The position numbers and the translations under genes are program-made. From NCBI RefSeq assembly GCF_014837155.1, contig NZ_JACYHA010000016.1, positions 1 to 64,000 of the forward strand: 64,000 nucleotides of DNA. The letters run 5' to 3'. The notes under the pieces are model-generated. The model was not told where the DNA came from. It saw only the letters and a list, made by a program, of their open reading frames with translations, and made no database searches. Positions 1 to 9,329 of the stretch are shown here, in pieces; within the stretch, counting starts at the first letter, position 1; each line of letters begins with the position of its first letter. The stretch is from Litchfieldia stipae. Lineage in GTDB: Bacteria > Bacillota > Bacilli > Bacillales > Bacillaceae_L.

Positions 1-149
1 GGTCTGTAAGCTAAAGAAGGAGTTATTCTAGCCTATAAACGGCTAAATACATCAAAGTAAAGAAGCAGAAAATAACTGCTCTTATTAGAGTTGCCCAAAA
101 AGAACGTAAATTATAATTTAGAGTGGGAGCCTTGACAGTTTCGTTCATA

Positions 150-200
150 TCAGGAGGCTCACCAGACACCCCACAGGACGCGGAGTGTATTCAGCCTGCG
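150..200. repeat. dyad repeat family A, copy 1 (half element)
   Basis: Matches the right half of the family A repeat seen at 4036-4155 and 63547-63665: GGAGGCTCACC, a CACCCC block, a GGACGCGGAG block, then GTGTATTCA followed by CCTGC. The left half (GAATACACGGAGACTCC) is not recognisable, so this is a truncated or diverged copy. It lies just beyond the 3' end of tagO. Confidence 0.75.
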
Positions 201-218
201 ACGTAATAACACCTATAA

Positions 219-252
219 ACATAAAGACCCCTTCAACATTGAAGGAGTCCTC
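219..252 (-). terminator. rho-independent terminator after tagO
   Basis: On the minus strand an 11-bp stem (GACTCCTTCAA paired with TTGAAGGGGTC, one wobble) with a two-base loop is followed by TTTATG. It begins a few bases after the tagO stop codon. Confidence 0.7.
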
Positions 253-256
253 TTAA

Positions 257-1324
257 CTACCTATTTTTACTATAAGAATAACGTAATTCTCTAATCCCTT
301 TCACCATCTTAATCAATGGCTTATACTCTTTCCCAATTAGCTCAACCTTCTCGACCATTAGCTCAATCACTAATAATAAAGTCAGTACAACTGCAATCGA
401 TACCCACATCGTCGTTTGTGAGAACACAACCGCCACAATCCCAAATAAAGCACTTATGCCATAAATGATCAACACGGTCTTTTTATGTCCATAGCCTAAA
501 CGCAACAAGCAATGATGCAAATGTGATTTATCAGGTGCTGCAATTGGTTGCTTATGAATGATGCGACGAATAATCGCAAAGATTGTATCAGAAATCGGTA
601 CACCTAGAATAATGATTGGAACGATGAATGAAATCACCGCCACATTCTTAAATCCAAGTAGAGATAGAACACCAATCATATATCCTAAGAATAGGGCTCC
701 CGTGTCACCCATGAAAATCTTCGCTGGATGGAAATTATAGATCAGAAATCCGAGTGTACTACCTAATAAGATGAAACCCATGCTTACTACAAAGACGTTC
801 CCCATAATGATCGCCATACCTGAAATGGTGATCAACGCAATAGAAGAAACCCCTGCTGCAAGTCCATCAAGTCCATCAATTAAATTAATTGCATTGGTAA
901 TCCCCACAATCCAAATGATTGTTAATGGTATCGTGAAATATCCAAATTCAATTTGTCCTCCGAATGGAAGGTTAATAAAATCGATATCAACGCCATTTAG
1001 AATAACAACCAAGGATGCGATCACTTGACCTACAAGCTTCCATCTTGCAGAGATTTCAAACATATCATCTAGAAATCCAGTGATGACAATAATGATACTT
1101 CCGAAAAGAATCGGATATTTATATGGACTTTCAGGCATTAAAATAATAAATCCAATGAGGTAGCTTATAAATATTGCTAAGCCTCCAAGACGAGGCATGA
1201 CTTTTTGGTGTACCTTACGGCTATTCGGTTGATCTGTAGCTCCAATTTTTAGTGCCAGCTTTTTCACGAGCGGTGTTATGAGGATTGAAGCGATAAAACA
1301 TATCAATAATGTTACATAAAGCAT
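257..1324 (-). CDS. tagO: TagO-type undecaprenyl-phosphate GlcNAc-1-phosphate transferase
   Basis: Membrane enzyme that transfers GlcNAc-1-phosphate from UDP-GlcNAc to undecaprenyl phosphate, the first step of the wall teichoic acid linkage unit. The 355-residue protein is a run of about ten membrane segments. It carries the WecA/TagO/MraY signatures: DGLDGLAAG in a cytoplasmic loop, FMGDTGALFLG, and the HLHH histidine motif near residue 275. The longer reading frame opens with a TTG, but the ATG used here, seven codons in, has GAGGGGG at good spacing. It lies downstream of two GT4 genes and murJ on the same strand with no clear terminator between, so they may share transcripts. The wider context (tagA, tagD, tagB, tagGH) supports TagO over an MraY or WecA role. 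Confidence 0.9.
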   Translation of the reverse strand: MLYVTLLICFIASILITPLVKKLALKIGATDQPNSRKVHQKVMPRLGGLAIFISYLIGFIILMPESPYKYPILFGSIIIVITGFLDDMFEISARWKLVGQVIASLVVILNGVDIDFINLPFGGQIEFGYFTIPLTIIWIVGITNAINLIDGLDGLAAGVSSIALITISGMAIIMGNVFVVSMGFILLGSTLGFLIYNFHPAKIFMGDTGALFLGYMIGVLSLLGFKNVAVISFIVPIIILGVPISDTIFAIIRRIIHKQPIAAPDKSHLHHCLLRLGYGHKKTVLIIYGISALFGIVAVVFSQTTMWVSIAVVLTLLLVIELMVEKVELIGKEYKPLIKMVKGIRELRYSYSKNR

Positions 1325-1613
1325 GTAAGAAATCCCCCTCAACCTTACTTTAACCAGTTTTATGTCGTTTTACTTCATATTTGGTTTATATTGTTCGATA
1401 ATTATTGGTCATTTTAGTCTCAGTATTTCTTTTAGATGTCGGCCTAGTAATGACAATACTATATGTGATAATAACACAATCGGATGGTTTCATAAACAAG
1501 ATTTTTTTGGCATCATTCCTAATAGACGTAAAACGATGGGTAAAAGTTTCATTTTTGGGTACAAGTCTTCCACTTTCCCAGATTATTATTTATTTTTGTC
1601 CATTTTATTACTT

Positions 1614-2747
1614 TTATGTGCTTTTCATGACTTGTTTTTGATTAATGATTTTCTCATAGGCTTTATACACACTGTCACTAAATTGCTGAAGCGAGAATTC
1701 AGCCGAGGCTTTTTCATAGAGATTGATTCCGATGAAAGGAAGTACTCCTTCACCTTTTAATGTGTAAGCCTCTTTCATCGCCTTCTCAAGTGCAATGGGA
1801 TCCTTTTGAGGGATGACCCAGCCTAGCTTTGGTTCTGTGATTAAATCCTTCACACCACCCACATCAGTTGAAATAACTGGAACTTGTGCTCTAGCAGCCT
1901 CTAGAATGACAAGCGGAAAGCTTTCACTATGTGAGGTCAAAATCATTAAATCCGACATCGATAAATATCCATGAATATTTTCTTGATAGCCCGTAAAGGT
2001 GACATGCTCAGATATTTTCATCTTCTTTACAGATTGTTTAAGCTCATCTTCCATCGGTCCATCTCCAACCACAAGCAGATGGACATTTGGGATAGATTGT
2101 ACAATATTTGTTATTGCGCGAAAGGCGATAAAATGACCTTTTACAGGATGAAGTCGGGCAATCATGATGATGACAAAGTCCTTTTTTGTTAGTCCTAGCT
2201 GTTCCCTCGTAATCGGAGCAAAGGCTGGTGTATCAAAGTTAATTCCATTATAAATAGTGGTAATAATTGATTGCTTTATCCCAAAATGCTGAAGCATTTC
2301 TTTAAATCGAGTTGAAATCGCAAAATAGTGGTCCATAGTTTTGATCGAAAATAAATGCAAACGAGTATAGATTTTTCCGATAAATCCATATCCTAAAAAA
2401 TCATCGCGTGGGTCACTATGAATAGTTGTAATCCATTTACATTCACATTTAGCAAATTTTTTTAATAAAAATCCATATAAATTCGCACGTGCTCCATGTG
2501 TGTGAACAATATCGATTCCTTCGGCTTTAATAAATGCCGACAGCTTCTTAAGAATCGTTAAATGAAAACGTGATTCCTGCTCAAAGCAAATCACATTAAT
2601 TCCTAACTGTTTCGCTTCATGGTACATAGGTCCTTGCTCGAACACACCTAGTACCATTTCATCTGTATTTAGCTCTTTTAACAAGGAAAGGATATGGAAC
2701 ATCCCTCCCCCGGTTTCATTACCTGCATTTAAATGAAGTACCTTCAC
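1614..2747 (-). CDS. GT4 family glycosyltransferase
   Basis: A 377-residue retaining GT-B glycosyltransferase of family GT4. The N-terminal half has the nucleotide-fold start (VLHLNAGNETGGG) and a HTHGARAN segment. The C-terminal half has the GT4 donor-site signature E-x7-E in SESFPLVILEAARA, followed by a GG-K-D loop typical of the family. It should use an NDP-sugar donor to decorate or extend a lipid-linked glycan on the cytoplasmic face; donor and acceptor cannot be read from sequence. The start is GTG with AAGGGG nine bases upstream. It is 40 bp after another GT4 gene on the same strand and near tagO, which suggests a role in envelope polymer assembly. Confidence 0.85.
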   Translation of the reverse strand: MKVLHLNAGNETGGGMFHILSLLKELNTDEMVLGVFEQGPMYHEAKQLGINVICFEQESRFHLTILKKLSAFIKAEGIDIVHTHGARANLYGFLLKKFAKCECKWITTIHSDPRDDFLGYGFIGKIYTRLHLFSIKTMDHYFAISTRFKEMLQHFGIKQSIITTIYNGINFDTPAFAPITREQLGLTKKDFVIIMIARLHPVKGHFIAFRAITNIVQSIPNVHLLVVGDGPMEDELKQSVKKMKISEHVTFTGYQENIHGYLSMSDLMILTSHSESFPLVILEAARAQVPVISTDVGGVKDLITEPKLGWVIPQKDPIALEKAMKEAYTLKGEGVLPFIGINLYEKASAEFSLQQFSDSVYKAYEKIINQKQVMKST

Positions 2748-2787
2748 TTGTGTTACCCCTTTTGCATTTTTTTCCTACCTTATTCCC

Positions 2788-3978
2788 TCATCCATGACGA
2801 GATTCATAGACCTGACTACTTGCTGCTACGTAAATTTCCTCAAATCTTTCTGCTGCTGCTTGATGTGAGTATTTATTTATCACCTTTTCTCTCGCCTTTG
2901 TAGCAAGAGTTTGTGCGAAGCTTGGCTCATCCAATAGTTGAATGACAGCTTCAGAAAGCTGCTGCACATTTCTTTCCTCGACCAACAGTCCATCTTCTTG
3001 ATGTGAAAAAATCTCCTTCAGTCCACCTACTGCTCCAGCAACAACAGGTGAACCTGATCCCATTGCTTCAAGTGCTGAAATCGAGGTGGCTTCTTCCACT
3101 CCATGGGAATGAATACTTGGTACCAATACAACCGTTGCAATACTGTATAGCTGCTTCATTTTTTCATGAGGAACAGATCCTAGCATTTTCACTTGGTTGA
3201 TAAGACCTAGTTCTTCCGTCTTTTGTTTAATTGTTTCCATTTGCTCACCCGTCCCTGCGTATACAAGCATTGTTTTCGGGTGCTTCTTTAAAATGTCTGG
3301 AAGGGCAAGGGTCGGATAGATGACCCCGTTTTTCTCCGTTAATCTTCTTGGCACAAATAACACATAAACGTCCTCTGGAATTTGAAATTCCTTTCTGATT
3401 GCCGCATGATCTCCTGCGTTAATTTCAAACGAAGAGACGTCAATAAAATTTTTAATCGTTATCGCTTCGACTCCTGCTTTTTCCATTACGTAGTCTTTGA
3501 TTCTCTTATCAACCGTCACAACCTGTGCGGCTTTTTGATACGCGTTTTTTTCATATACTTGAATTCGCTCGTCCTCTTCGCTCCCCTTTTCAATTGCTCC
3601 ACGACTAATCGCTTCAAATGAAAAATAACCATGAACAGTTGCAACAGTTGGAATCCCCGAATCAATCGAAGCAAGAGCGGCATAGACATCCTGTGAATTA
3701 ATGACATCATAATGCTGCTTAAGATTTCTGATGTACATGCTAAGGAGTCTGCGTCGATTACTATCATTCATAACCTGGCCTCTGCCGCGCTTAAATTTAT
3801 TGACGATAAATCCAGGTGCTTGAGCAAAGGATTTTCTGACGAGCGGATTCATATCGGTAAAGGAAAGCACGTCCACCTTATGCCCTCGTTCCTCTAATCC
3901 TCTTTTCAGTGTTGACATATGAGTTGACAAGCCTCCCTCATGGGGATACTCAAAAATAGTGGTTAACAAAATGTTCAT
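2788..3978 (-). CDS. GT4 family glycosyltransferase
   Basis: A 396-residue GT-B glycosyltransferase of family GT4. It opens with a Rossmann strand followed by EGGLSTHMSTL, which usually contacts the donor, and has VPRRLTEKNGV and the E-x7-E type block EEATSISALEAMGSGSPVVAG in the C-terminal donor domain. The ATG has AAGGAG upstream with good spacing. It precedes the other GT4 gene by 40 bp and follows murJ, from which it is separated by a family A repeat. It probably adds sugars to an undecaprenyl-linked precursor; substrate unknown. It could equally belong to an exopolysaccharide pathway with the O-antigen-ligase-like gene at 5923. Confidence 0.85.
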   Translation of the reverse strand: MNILLTTIFEYPHEGGLSTHMSTLKRGLEERGHKVDVLSFTDMNPLVRKSFAQAPGFIVNKFKRGRGQVMNDSNRRRLLSMYIRNLKQHYDVINSQDVYAALASIDSGIPTVATVHGYFSFEAISRGAIEKGSEEDERIQVYEKNAYQKAAQVVTVDKRIKDYVMEKAGVEAITIKNFIDVSSFEINAGDHAAIRKEFQIPEDVYVLFVPRRLTEKNGVIYPTLALPDILKKHPKTMLVYAGTGEQMETIKQKTEELGLINQVKMLGSVPHEKMKQLYSIATVVLVPSIHSHGVEEATSISALEAMGSGSPVVAGAVGGLKEIFSHQEDGLLVEERNVQQLSEAVIQLLDEPSFAQTLATKAREKVINKYSHQAAAERFEEIYVAASSQVYESRHG

Positions 3979-4035
3979 TTTGGGTAACTCCTTTTTATGT
4001 ATTTAATAAGGAAAAGTTGGTATAACCCTCTCTAA

Positions 4036-4155
4036 GCAGCATGAATACACGGAGACTCCCGCGGGATCAGTGACCAAAAGTGAGACCCCACAGGAGCTTT
4101 AGCGACGAGGAGGCTCACCGGGCACCCCGCAGGACGCGGAGTGTATTCATGCTGC
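4036..4155. repeat. dyad repeat family A, copy 2 (full length)
   Basis: A 120-bp element bounded by GCAGCATGAATACAC on the left and its exact reverse complement on the right. Inside are imperfect inverted arms (GGAGACTCCCGCGGGAT against CACCCCGCAGGACGCGGAG) and a central part with GTGAGACCCC and GGAGGCTCACC. It sits between murJ and the GT4 gene on the minus strand. Confidence 0.9.
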
Positions 4156-4171
4156 GGGTATCAAGAGCACA

Positions 4172-5701
4172 CTATTTCCTCAACACCATCTTCACGACAG
4201 ACTCTACTTCTTTCACTCTCAAAACAAACGCACCGACTAAGAAAGTCACGAACGTAATGAAACTTACGACGATTACCTTCAGAATTGCTGATAAATGATC
4301 TACTCCACCGTGTACCCAGCAAACTAACATCAAAACCAACGCAAACAACAAAATTAACTTCCCAATATCCTTAAAAAAACTAATTAAAAACGATTGCTCT
4401 GGTTTTGTTTTTTTCCATAAATAAATCAACAAAAACACTGTTTGAATGACCATTGAAATACTTGAAGCAAGGGCAATTCCACCTGCTGATAACACCCGTG
4501 CTAAACTCAAACTCAGACCCACATTTATAGCCACTGTTATTAAACAGCTATACATCGCGACCTTCGTTGCCTTCAACGCGTAAAAACAATTCATTAAATA
4601 ATCCCTTAAGGCAAAAAAGATCAGACCCACTGAATAAAAGAAAAATGTTTGTGTGGTCATCATTGTCGCTTCCTGATTAAAAGCCCCACGTTCAAACGCT
4701 AGTTCAATTAAGCTTTGTCCACATATCAGCATCACGACCAAAAACGGGACAGCTAAAAAGACAATCATGCGAATCCCTTTTGTCACAATCTCCAAAAATT
4801 CACCAAATCCTTTTAAAACAGCTTCAACAATCGAAGGATATAGCACTGTAATCAACGGGGTTAAAATAACACTTAACGGTAACCACATCAGTCTGCTACC
4901 ATAATTGAGAGCAGATACACTACCCTCTTCTAACCCAGATGAAATCATTCGATCAACCACACCATTTAATTGAACTGCCAAGGCAGCAATGATAATCGGA
5001 TAAAACATATAGATCGTTGACTTCACACGCTCACGCTCTTGCCAAAAGGAACGTTCGAAGCGAATAGCGTATTGTTTGAGTTGTGGATACTGAATCAAAA
5101 ATTGACTCGCAGCCCCAATCAATACTCCAACAGAAAGCCCAATGACCCCATATGACTTTGCTAGAACGATTGTCGCGATAATAATGACAATATTATGTGC
5201 TGTTGCAGTGAATGCAGGTAGAACAAAGCGTTTATTTGCATTCAATACACCTGTTGCAATCGATGTCAGTGCCAAAAAGCATATGCTCGGGCTCATGATT
5301 TGAACGAGTAAAACAGTAAGCTTCCGCTGTTCCTCTGTAAAACCAGGTGCCACTAAATGAACTAATGGCTTTGCAAAAAAAATCGTAAGCACCGTAATCA
5401 GCAGTGCAATGATGAAAAAAAAGGTCCCTAGGATACTCATCAGTCGATCAGCTCCAGACTGACTTTTCTCCTTTTCCTCCACATACAATGGGATAATGCC
5501 CGCTTGTATCGCTGTACCGACTGCTGTAAACAAAATGGTCGGCACTAAATTGGCAACAAAGAACACATCTGCAAGTGTGGTTGTGCCGAAATAAGCTGCG
5601 ATAATGGCTTCCCTGATAAAACCTAACAACTTTCCAACCGCTGAAATCACTGTCACAAGTCCTACAGCTTTCACAAAGGTTGGCAACCTCTTCAAATTCA
5701 T
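4172..5701 (-). CDS. murJ: MurJ/MviN family lipid flippase
   Basis: A 509-residue polytopic membrane protein with about 14 predicted membrane segments, of the MurJ (MviN) branch of the MOP exporters. Early family features are visible: the segment LLGFIREAIIAAYFGTTTLADVF contains the conserved arginine and the A-x-x-FG-x-x-x-x-x-D-x-F pattern of MurJ. Members flip lipid II or related undecaprenyl-linked intermediates across the membrane. Genes for glycosyltransferases follow on the same strand and an O-antigen-ligase-like gene diverges upstream. The substrate could therefore be a polysaccharide precursor rather than lipid II, as Bacillus genomes commonly carry several MOP flippases. Length and start are normal. 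Confidence 0.82.
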   Translation of the reverse strand: MNLKRLPTFVKAVGLVTVISAVGKLLGFIREAIIAAYFGTTTLADVFFVANLVPTILFTAVGTAIQAGIIPLYVEEKEKSQSGADRLMSILGTFFFIIALLITVLTIFFAKPLVHLVAPGFTEEQRKLTVLLVQIMSPSICFLALTSIATGVLNANKRFVLPAFTATAHNIVIIIATIVLAKSYGVIGLSVGVLIGAASQFLIQYPQLKQYAIRFERSFWQERERVKSTIYMFYPIIIAALAVQLNGVVDRMISSGLEEGSVSALNYGSRLMWLPLSVILTPLITVLYPSIVEAVLKGFGEFLEIVTKGIRMIVFLAVPFLVVMLICGQSLIELAFERGAFNQEATMMTTQTFFFYSVGLIFFALRDYLMNCFYALKATKVAMYSCLITVAINVGLSLSLARVLSAGGIALASSISMVIQTVFLLIYLWKKTKPEQSFLISFFKDIGKLILLFALVLMLVCWVHGGVDHLSAILKVIVVSFITFVTFLVGAFVLRVKEVESVVKMVLRK

Positions 5702-5922
5702 ATATGTACCTCAAGTCATTAATTGATTCAGAATCATCTCCATTTATTTATAAACCTCTATTAAACATTTTGAGTCTATTTAACAGAAAATATAACCATT
5801 CTTTACAATTCTTTAATGAAGCAACAAAAAGTCGAAGATAGAAATCAAAAGTTATAGGTATCGACAGCCATCCTTTCGGCTATAAATAGGGATGGATATT
5901 CCGTAGAAAGGTTCAGGATAAA

Positions 5923-7296
5923 ATGACGCCAATAAAAAAAGCACTCAAACAAAAATCATTTGAATACCTCTTTCTTCTATATATATTGCTACAACCAATC
6001 ATCGACATCATCACATCAGTATCCCTACTTGTCTTCGAACAATCCTTCACATTCGGGACAATGATTCGTTTTATTGTGATGATCATTGGCTTGGTTTATC
6101 TCTATGTCAATCGAAAACAGCTTAATAACCATGCCAAACTGATGTTTTATATGGTAGTACTTGGCCTATTTTTCATCTTATCTCTTCTGATGAACTGGAG
6201 TCTGAAATCTCCTTTTCAACTAGGTGCAGAGGTCACCTATATCATTAAGATTGTTTATTTTATCGTGATGTTTTTCACCTACTTTATGGTTATGAAAAAA
6301 ATGAGCAGGATCGATATAAACTGGGCTAACACCATCCAAGCCTTTGTTTTCTATAGTATGACATTTCTAAGTTTTTCAATGGTGATTGCTGGTCTTACAG
6401 GGACTGCTTTTAATAGTTATCAATACTCAAAAATAGGACATAAAGGCTGGTTCTTTGCAGCAAACGAACTGGGAGCAATACTATCCATCGGTTTTCCTAT
6501 CGTCCTATTGTATTGCATTCGCCATACAACCTCTCTGAAAAAATGGTATCTCTGGCTTTCGGCCATTGCGATGCTTTACTCATTGTTTGCATTAGGAACA
6601 AAGGTTGGATTTGGAGCAATTCTTCTTACACTCGTGATTAGTATCATCATGAGCATTTATCAATTTTTCAAAGATCGAAAAACAAAGCCAGCCTTTCATT
6701 ATGTTGCCATCGTAATCCAAGTAGTGATGTTATTTGGAGCTCTTATCTATACTCCTTTTTCACCAATTATAAAAAACACCTCGATTCATATCGGTCTACT
6801 TGATGACCAAGAGAATCAAAAAAAGGGGGAAGCTGCCGAAAAGAATGAAGAGGTCGAAGAAGAAGATAATCAGAAAATGCAACAGCTAATGTTAAGTGGA
6901 CGAGACTATTATTTATCAATCCAGAAGAAGTATTATCGAGACGCTCCTGTCATACAGAAGTTTTTCGGCATGGGCTATGCAGGGAATTATCAGGAAAAAC
7001 CAAAATTAATTGAAATGGACCTACATGATCTTTTCTACTCACTTGGGATTTTTGGCTTTCTTCTTTATATCCTCCCTTTCGTTTATGTGCTCTTTCAGAT
7101 TCTTAAGTGGCTCTTGCTTCATCTTAAAACTAACTTAAATCTGGAACATTCCTTAGTAGGTACTAGTCTGCTCCTCGGGTTGGGAATTGCAATCACCGCT
7201 GGACATGTCATTACAGCACCGGCAGTTAGTATTTACTTAGCGATTATGTTGGGATATTTGTTCATAAGCTTGCGTCCTGGGCAAGATGACGAATAG
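5923..7296 (+). CDS. O-antigen ligase-like polymerase/ligase membrane protein
   Basis: A 457-residue protein with about 11-12 hydrophobic segments, resembling the O-antigen ligase/Wzy family. A large extracellular loop between residues about 285 and 365 holds a strongly acidic stretch (EEVEEEDNQ). The segment DLHDLFYSLGIFGFL has the histidine-plus-membrane-helix pattern seen in WaaL/Wzy proteins. Such enzymes polymerise or transfer lipid-linked glycans outside the membrane. A sulfatase-like gene follows after 15 bp, so the two are probably one operon. The gene is divergent from murJ, and the 221-bp gap must hold both promoters, though I could not assign them. The glycan is unknown. Confidence 0.7.
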   Translation: MTPIKKALKQKSFEYLFLLYILLQPIIDIITSVSLLVFEQSFTFGTMIRFIVMIIGLVYLYVNRKQLNNHAKLMFYMVVLGLFFILSLLMNWSLKSPFQLGAEVTYIIKIVYFIVMFFTYFMVMKKMSRIDINWANTIQAFVFYSMTFLSFSMVIAGLTGTAFNSYQYSKIGHKGWFFAANELGAILSIGFPIVLLYCIRHTTSLKKWYLWLSAIAMLYSLFALGTKVGFGAILLTLVISIIMSIYQFFKDRKTKPAFHYVAIVIQVVMLFGALIYTPFSPIIKNTSIHIGLLDDQENQKKGEAAEKNEEVEEEDNQKMQQLMLSGRDYYLSIQKKYYRDAPVIQKFFGMGYAGNYQEKPKLIEMDLHDLFYSLGIFGFLLYILPFVYVLFQILKWLLLHLKTNLNLEHSLVGTSLLLGLGIAITAGHVITAPAVSIYLAIMLGYLFISLRPGQDDE

Positions 7297-7311
7297 AAAG
7301 GAAGAATTTCA

Positions 7312-9114
7312 TTGCGATTTCGAATTCATTCAATTGACTGGTTCATTGTCATCACGTTTATTTCATTATTAATAAAAGCCCTAGTTGTGAACCGAATCTT
7401 TACAACAGCCATTTCACAAGGGGCTTTCTTAAGCACAATCGGCATCTTATTTGCGTTCTTGTCATTCTCACTACTTTTCAAACAGCCGCTTAGAATCGCT
7501 TATTTAATAGCTGTAAATCTGGTCGTGTCCTTTGTTTTATTTTCAGACCTTGTTTATTTCAGATATTTCGGTAGTCCTATCACGATGTACCTGTTTCTAC
7601 AAACTTCTAATTTGGAAGGACTTGGACCAAGTATTCTTTCATTAATTCAGGCAAGTGATATTCTCTTTTTTATTGATATTCCCGTGATTTTAGGCGCTTA
7701 TTTATTTTTAAAATCAGAGCATCCATTGTTGGGTATTAAAAAAAGAGTCTATCTTTTCTCAAGCCTGCTCATTGTTGGTATATTATTAGTTAGCTTAAAA
7801 CCCGTCAAAATTCACATGCTCGATCAAAGAGACCCCTTTAAAAAATTCACTCCACTCTCATATATGATTGATTGGGGGCCAATGGGTCACCACGTCTTTG
7901 ATGCAGCTGACTTTGTGAGGGACAGTCGCACGATTAATCTGACTGCTGAAGAGGAAAAAATGATTAATGATTGGTTTGACACTAGACTTGGAGCATCTAC
8001 CCTATCTCAAGACGAGTTATTTGGTGCTGGTAAAGGAAAGAATTTGATTGTCATTCAGGTGGAATCACTACAGAACTTTGTCATTAACCAACAGGTCGAG
8101 GGCAAGGAAATCACCCCTGTACTTAATTCGTTACTAGACAATAGTCTTTATTTCTCTAACTTTTATCCTCAAACGGCTGAAGGAAATAGTTCGGACGCAG
8201 AGCTTCTTGTGAACACTTCCCTCTATCCAGTTCGCGAGGGAAGCACATTTTTCCGTTATGGACATCATTCATATCCGAGTCTAGCGAAGCTCCTAGCTGA
8301 AGATGGCTATCAGTCAATTGCATTGCATGCAGATGATGGCAGCTTTTGGAACCGAGAGTTGACCTACCCGAACCTTGGTTTTGACACATTCTATGATATT
8401 GCAAGTTTTAAAAGAGATGACATGATTGGAATGGGCTTAAGTGACAAGTCCTTTTTCACACAATCGATTCCGTTTCTCAAGGAGCTTCCTGAACCTTTTT
8501 ACTCGTTTTACGTCACCTTAACGAGCCATACACCCTATGAAATTCCTGATGCTGAAAATGGACTACAGTTATCAGAGGAGCTTGCAACCTCTCATCTAGG
8601 CAACTACTTTGAGTCTATTCATTACACTGACTCAGCCATCGGAGAATTTATCGACCAACTAAAGAAAGAACAACTTTTGGATGATACTATCATTGTCCTG
8701 TACGGGGACCATGACGGGCTCTTTTATCATCGTGACTTAGCTGAAATCGAAGACTACTATGATAAAAAAATTACCCAAGAAGAATGGATGAAGTCTTATA
8801 CACAGGTGCCATTTATTATCTACCATCCTGAATTCGAAGGAAAAACTGTTACAACGATTGGTGGACAAATTGATGCCCTACCAACCATTGCACACATAAT
8901 GGGAATCGAAACAGCTGCTTACGGCCGACAAGCCATGGGGCGCAACCTCTTAAAGGATTCACAAGGCTCTGCGATTCTAATGAAAGGTGATTATGGTGAA
9001 AAAACATATGTACACCCAAATGGAATCACATTTGGACTTGTTGAAGAACAGGAAAAAGCGCTAGAAGTATCCGAACTACTTATCCGAAGTAATTATTTTG
9101 TTAGGAAAAAATAA
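7312..9114 (+). CDS. LtaS-like membrane sulfatase (lipoteichoic acid synthase family)
   Basis: A 600-residue protein with five N-terminal membrane helices (residues about 8-180) and an extracellular alkaline-phosphatase-fold sulfatase domain, the LtaS layout. LtaS transfers glycerol phosphate from phosphatidylglycerol to a growing polymer. Metal-site motifs are present: QVES (first Glu), LYGDHDG (Asp-His) near residue 465, and HTPYE. In LtaS the nucleophile is the Thr of G-K-T-S-D; here the matching block at residues 291-295 reads GNSSD, so a Ser (293) occupies the site. The TTG start has AAAGGAAG at good spacing. It may be an LTA synthase paralogue, an LTA primase or another phosphoglycerol transferase. 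Confidence 0.8.
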   Translation: MRFRIHSIDWFIVITFISLLIKALVVNRIFTTAISQGAFLSTIGILFAFLSFSLLFKQPLRIAYLIAVNLVVSFVLFSDLVYFRYFGSPITMYLFLQTSNLEGLGPSILSLIQASDILFFIDIPVILGAYLFLKSEHPLLGIKKRVYLFSSLLIVGILLVSLKPVKIHMLDQRDPFKKFTPLSYMIDWGPMGHHVFDAADFVRDSRTINLTAEEEKMINDWFDTRLGASTLSQDELFGAGKGKNLIVIQVESLQNFVINQQVEGKEITPVLNSLLDNSLYFSNFYPQTAEGNSSDAELLVNTSLYPVREGSTFFRYGHHSYPSLAKLLAEDGYQSIALHADDGSFWNRELTYPNLGFDTFYDIASFKRDDMIGMGLSDKSFFTQSIPFLKELPEPFYSFYVTLTSHTPYEIPDAENGLQLSEELATSHLGNYFESIHYTDSAIGEFIDQLKKEQLLDDTIIVLYGDHDGLFYHRDLAEIEDYYDKKITQEEWMKSYTQVPFIIYHPEFEGKTVTTIGGQIDALPTIAHIMGIETAAYGRQAMGRNLLKDSQGSAILMKGDYGEKTYVHPNGITFGLVEEQEKALEVSELLIRSNYFVRKK

Positions 9115-9148
9115 GGCTGTTTCCGTATAAATTGTTGCTTATAAAGCC

Positions 9149-9266
9149 GCAGCCTGAATACACTCCGTGTCCTGCGGGGTGTCTGGTGAGCCTCCTCGTC
9201 GCTGGCTCCTTCGGGGTCTCACTTTGGCCACGCATCCAACGGGAGTCTTGAGTGTATTCAGTCTGC
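9149..9266. repeat. dyad repeat family A, copy 3 (full length, reverse orientation)
   Basis: A 118-bp copy in the opposite orientation to copy 2. It starts GCAGCCTGAATACACTCC and ends GTGTATTCAGTCTGC. The inner terminal base pair is kept (C with G) while the outer one is mismatched. It lies directly after the LtaS-like gene and before the IS200-type element. Confidence 0.9.
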
Positions 9267-9329
9267 TAGAAATCTCACTTATAAATCATCTATATCAAAA
9301 AACAAAATACTTTAAGAAAATAGTCAAAA

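Noticed and set aside
1362-1760. Plus-strand frames of 78 and 132 codons in the gap before the first GT4 gene
   Set aside because: No ribosome site, low-complexity AT-driven composition, and part overlaps the 3' end of the GT4 gene on the other strand.
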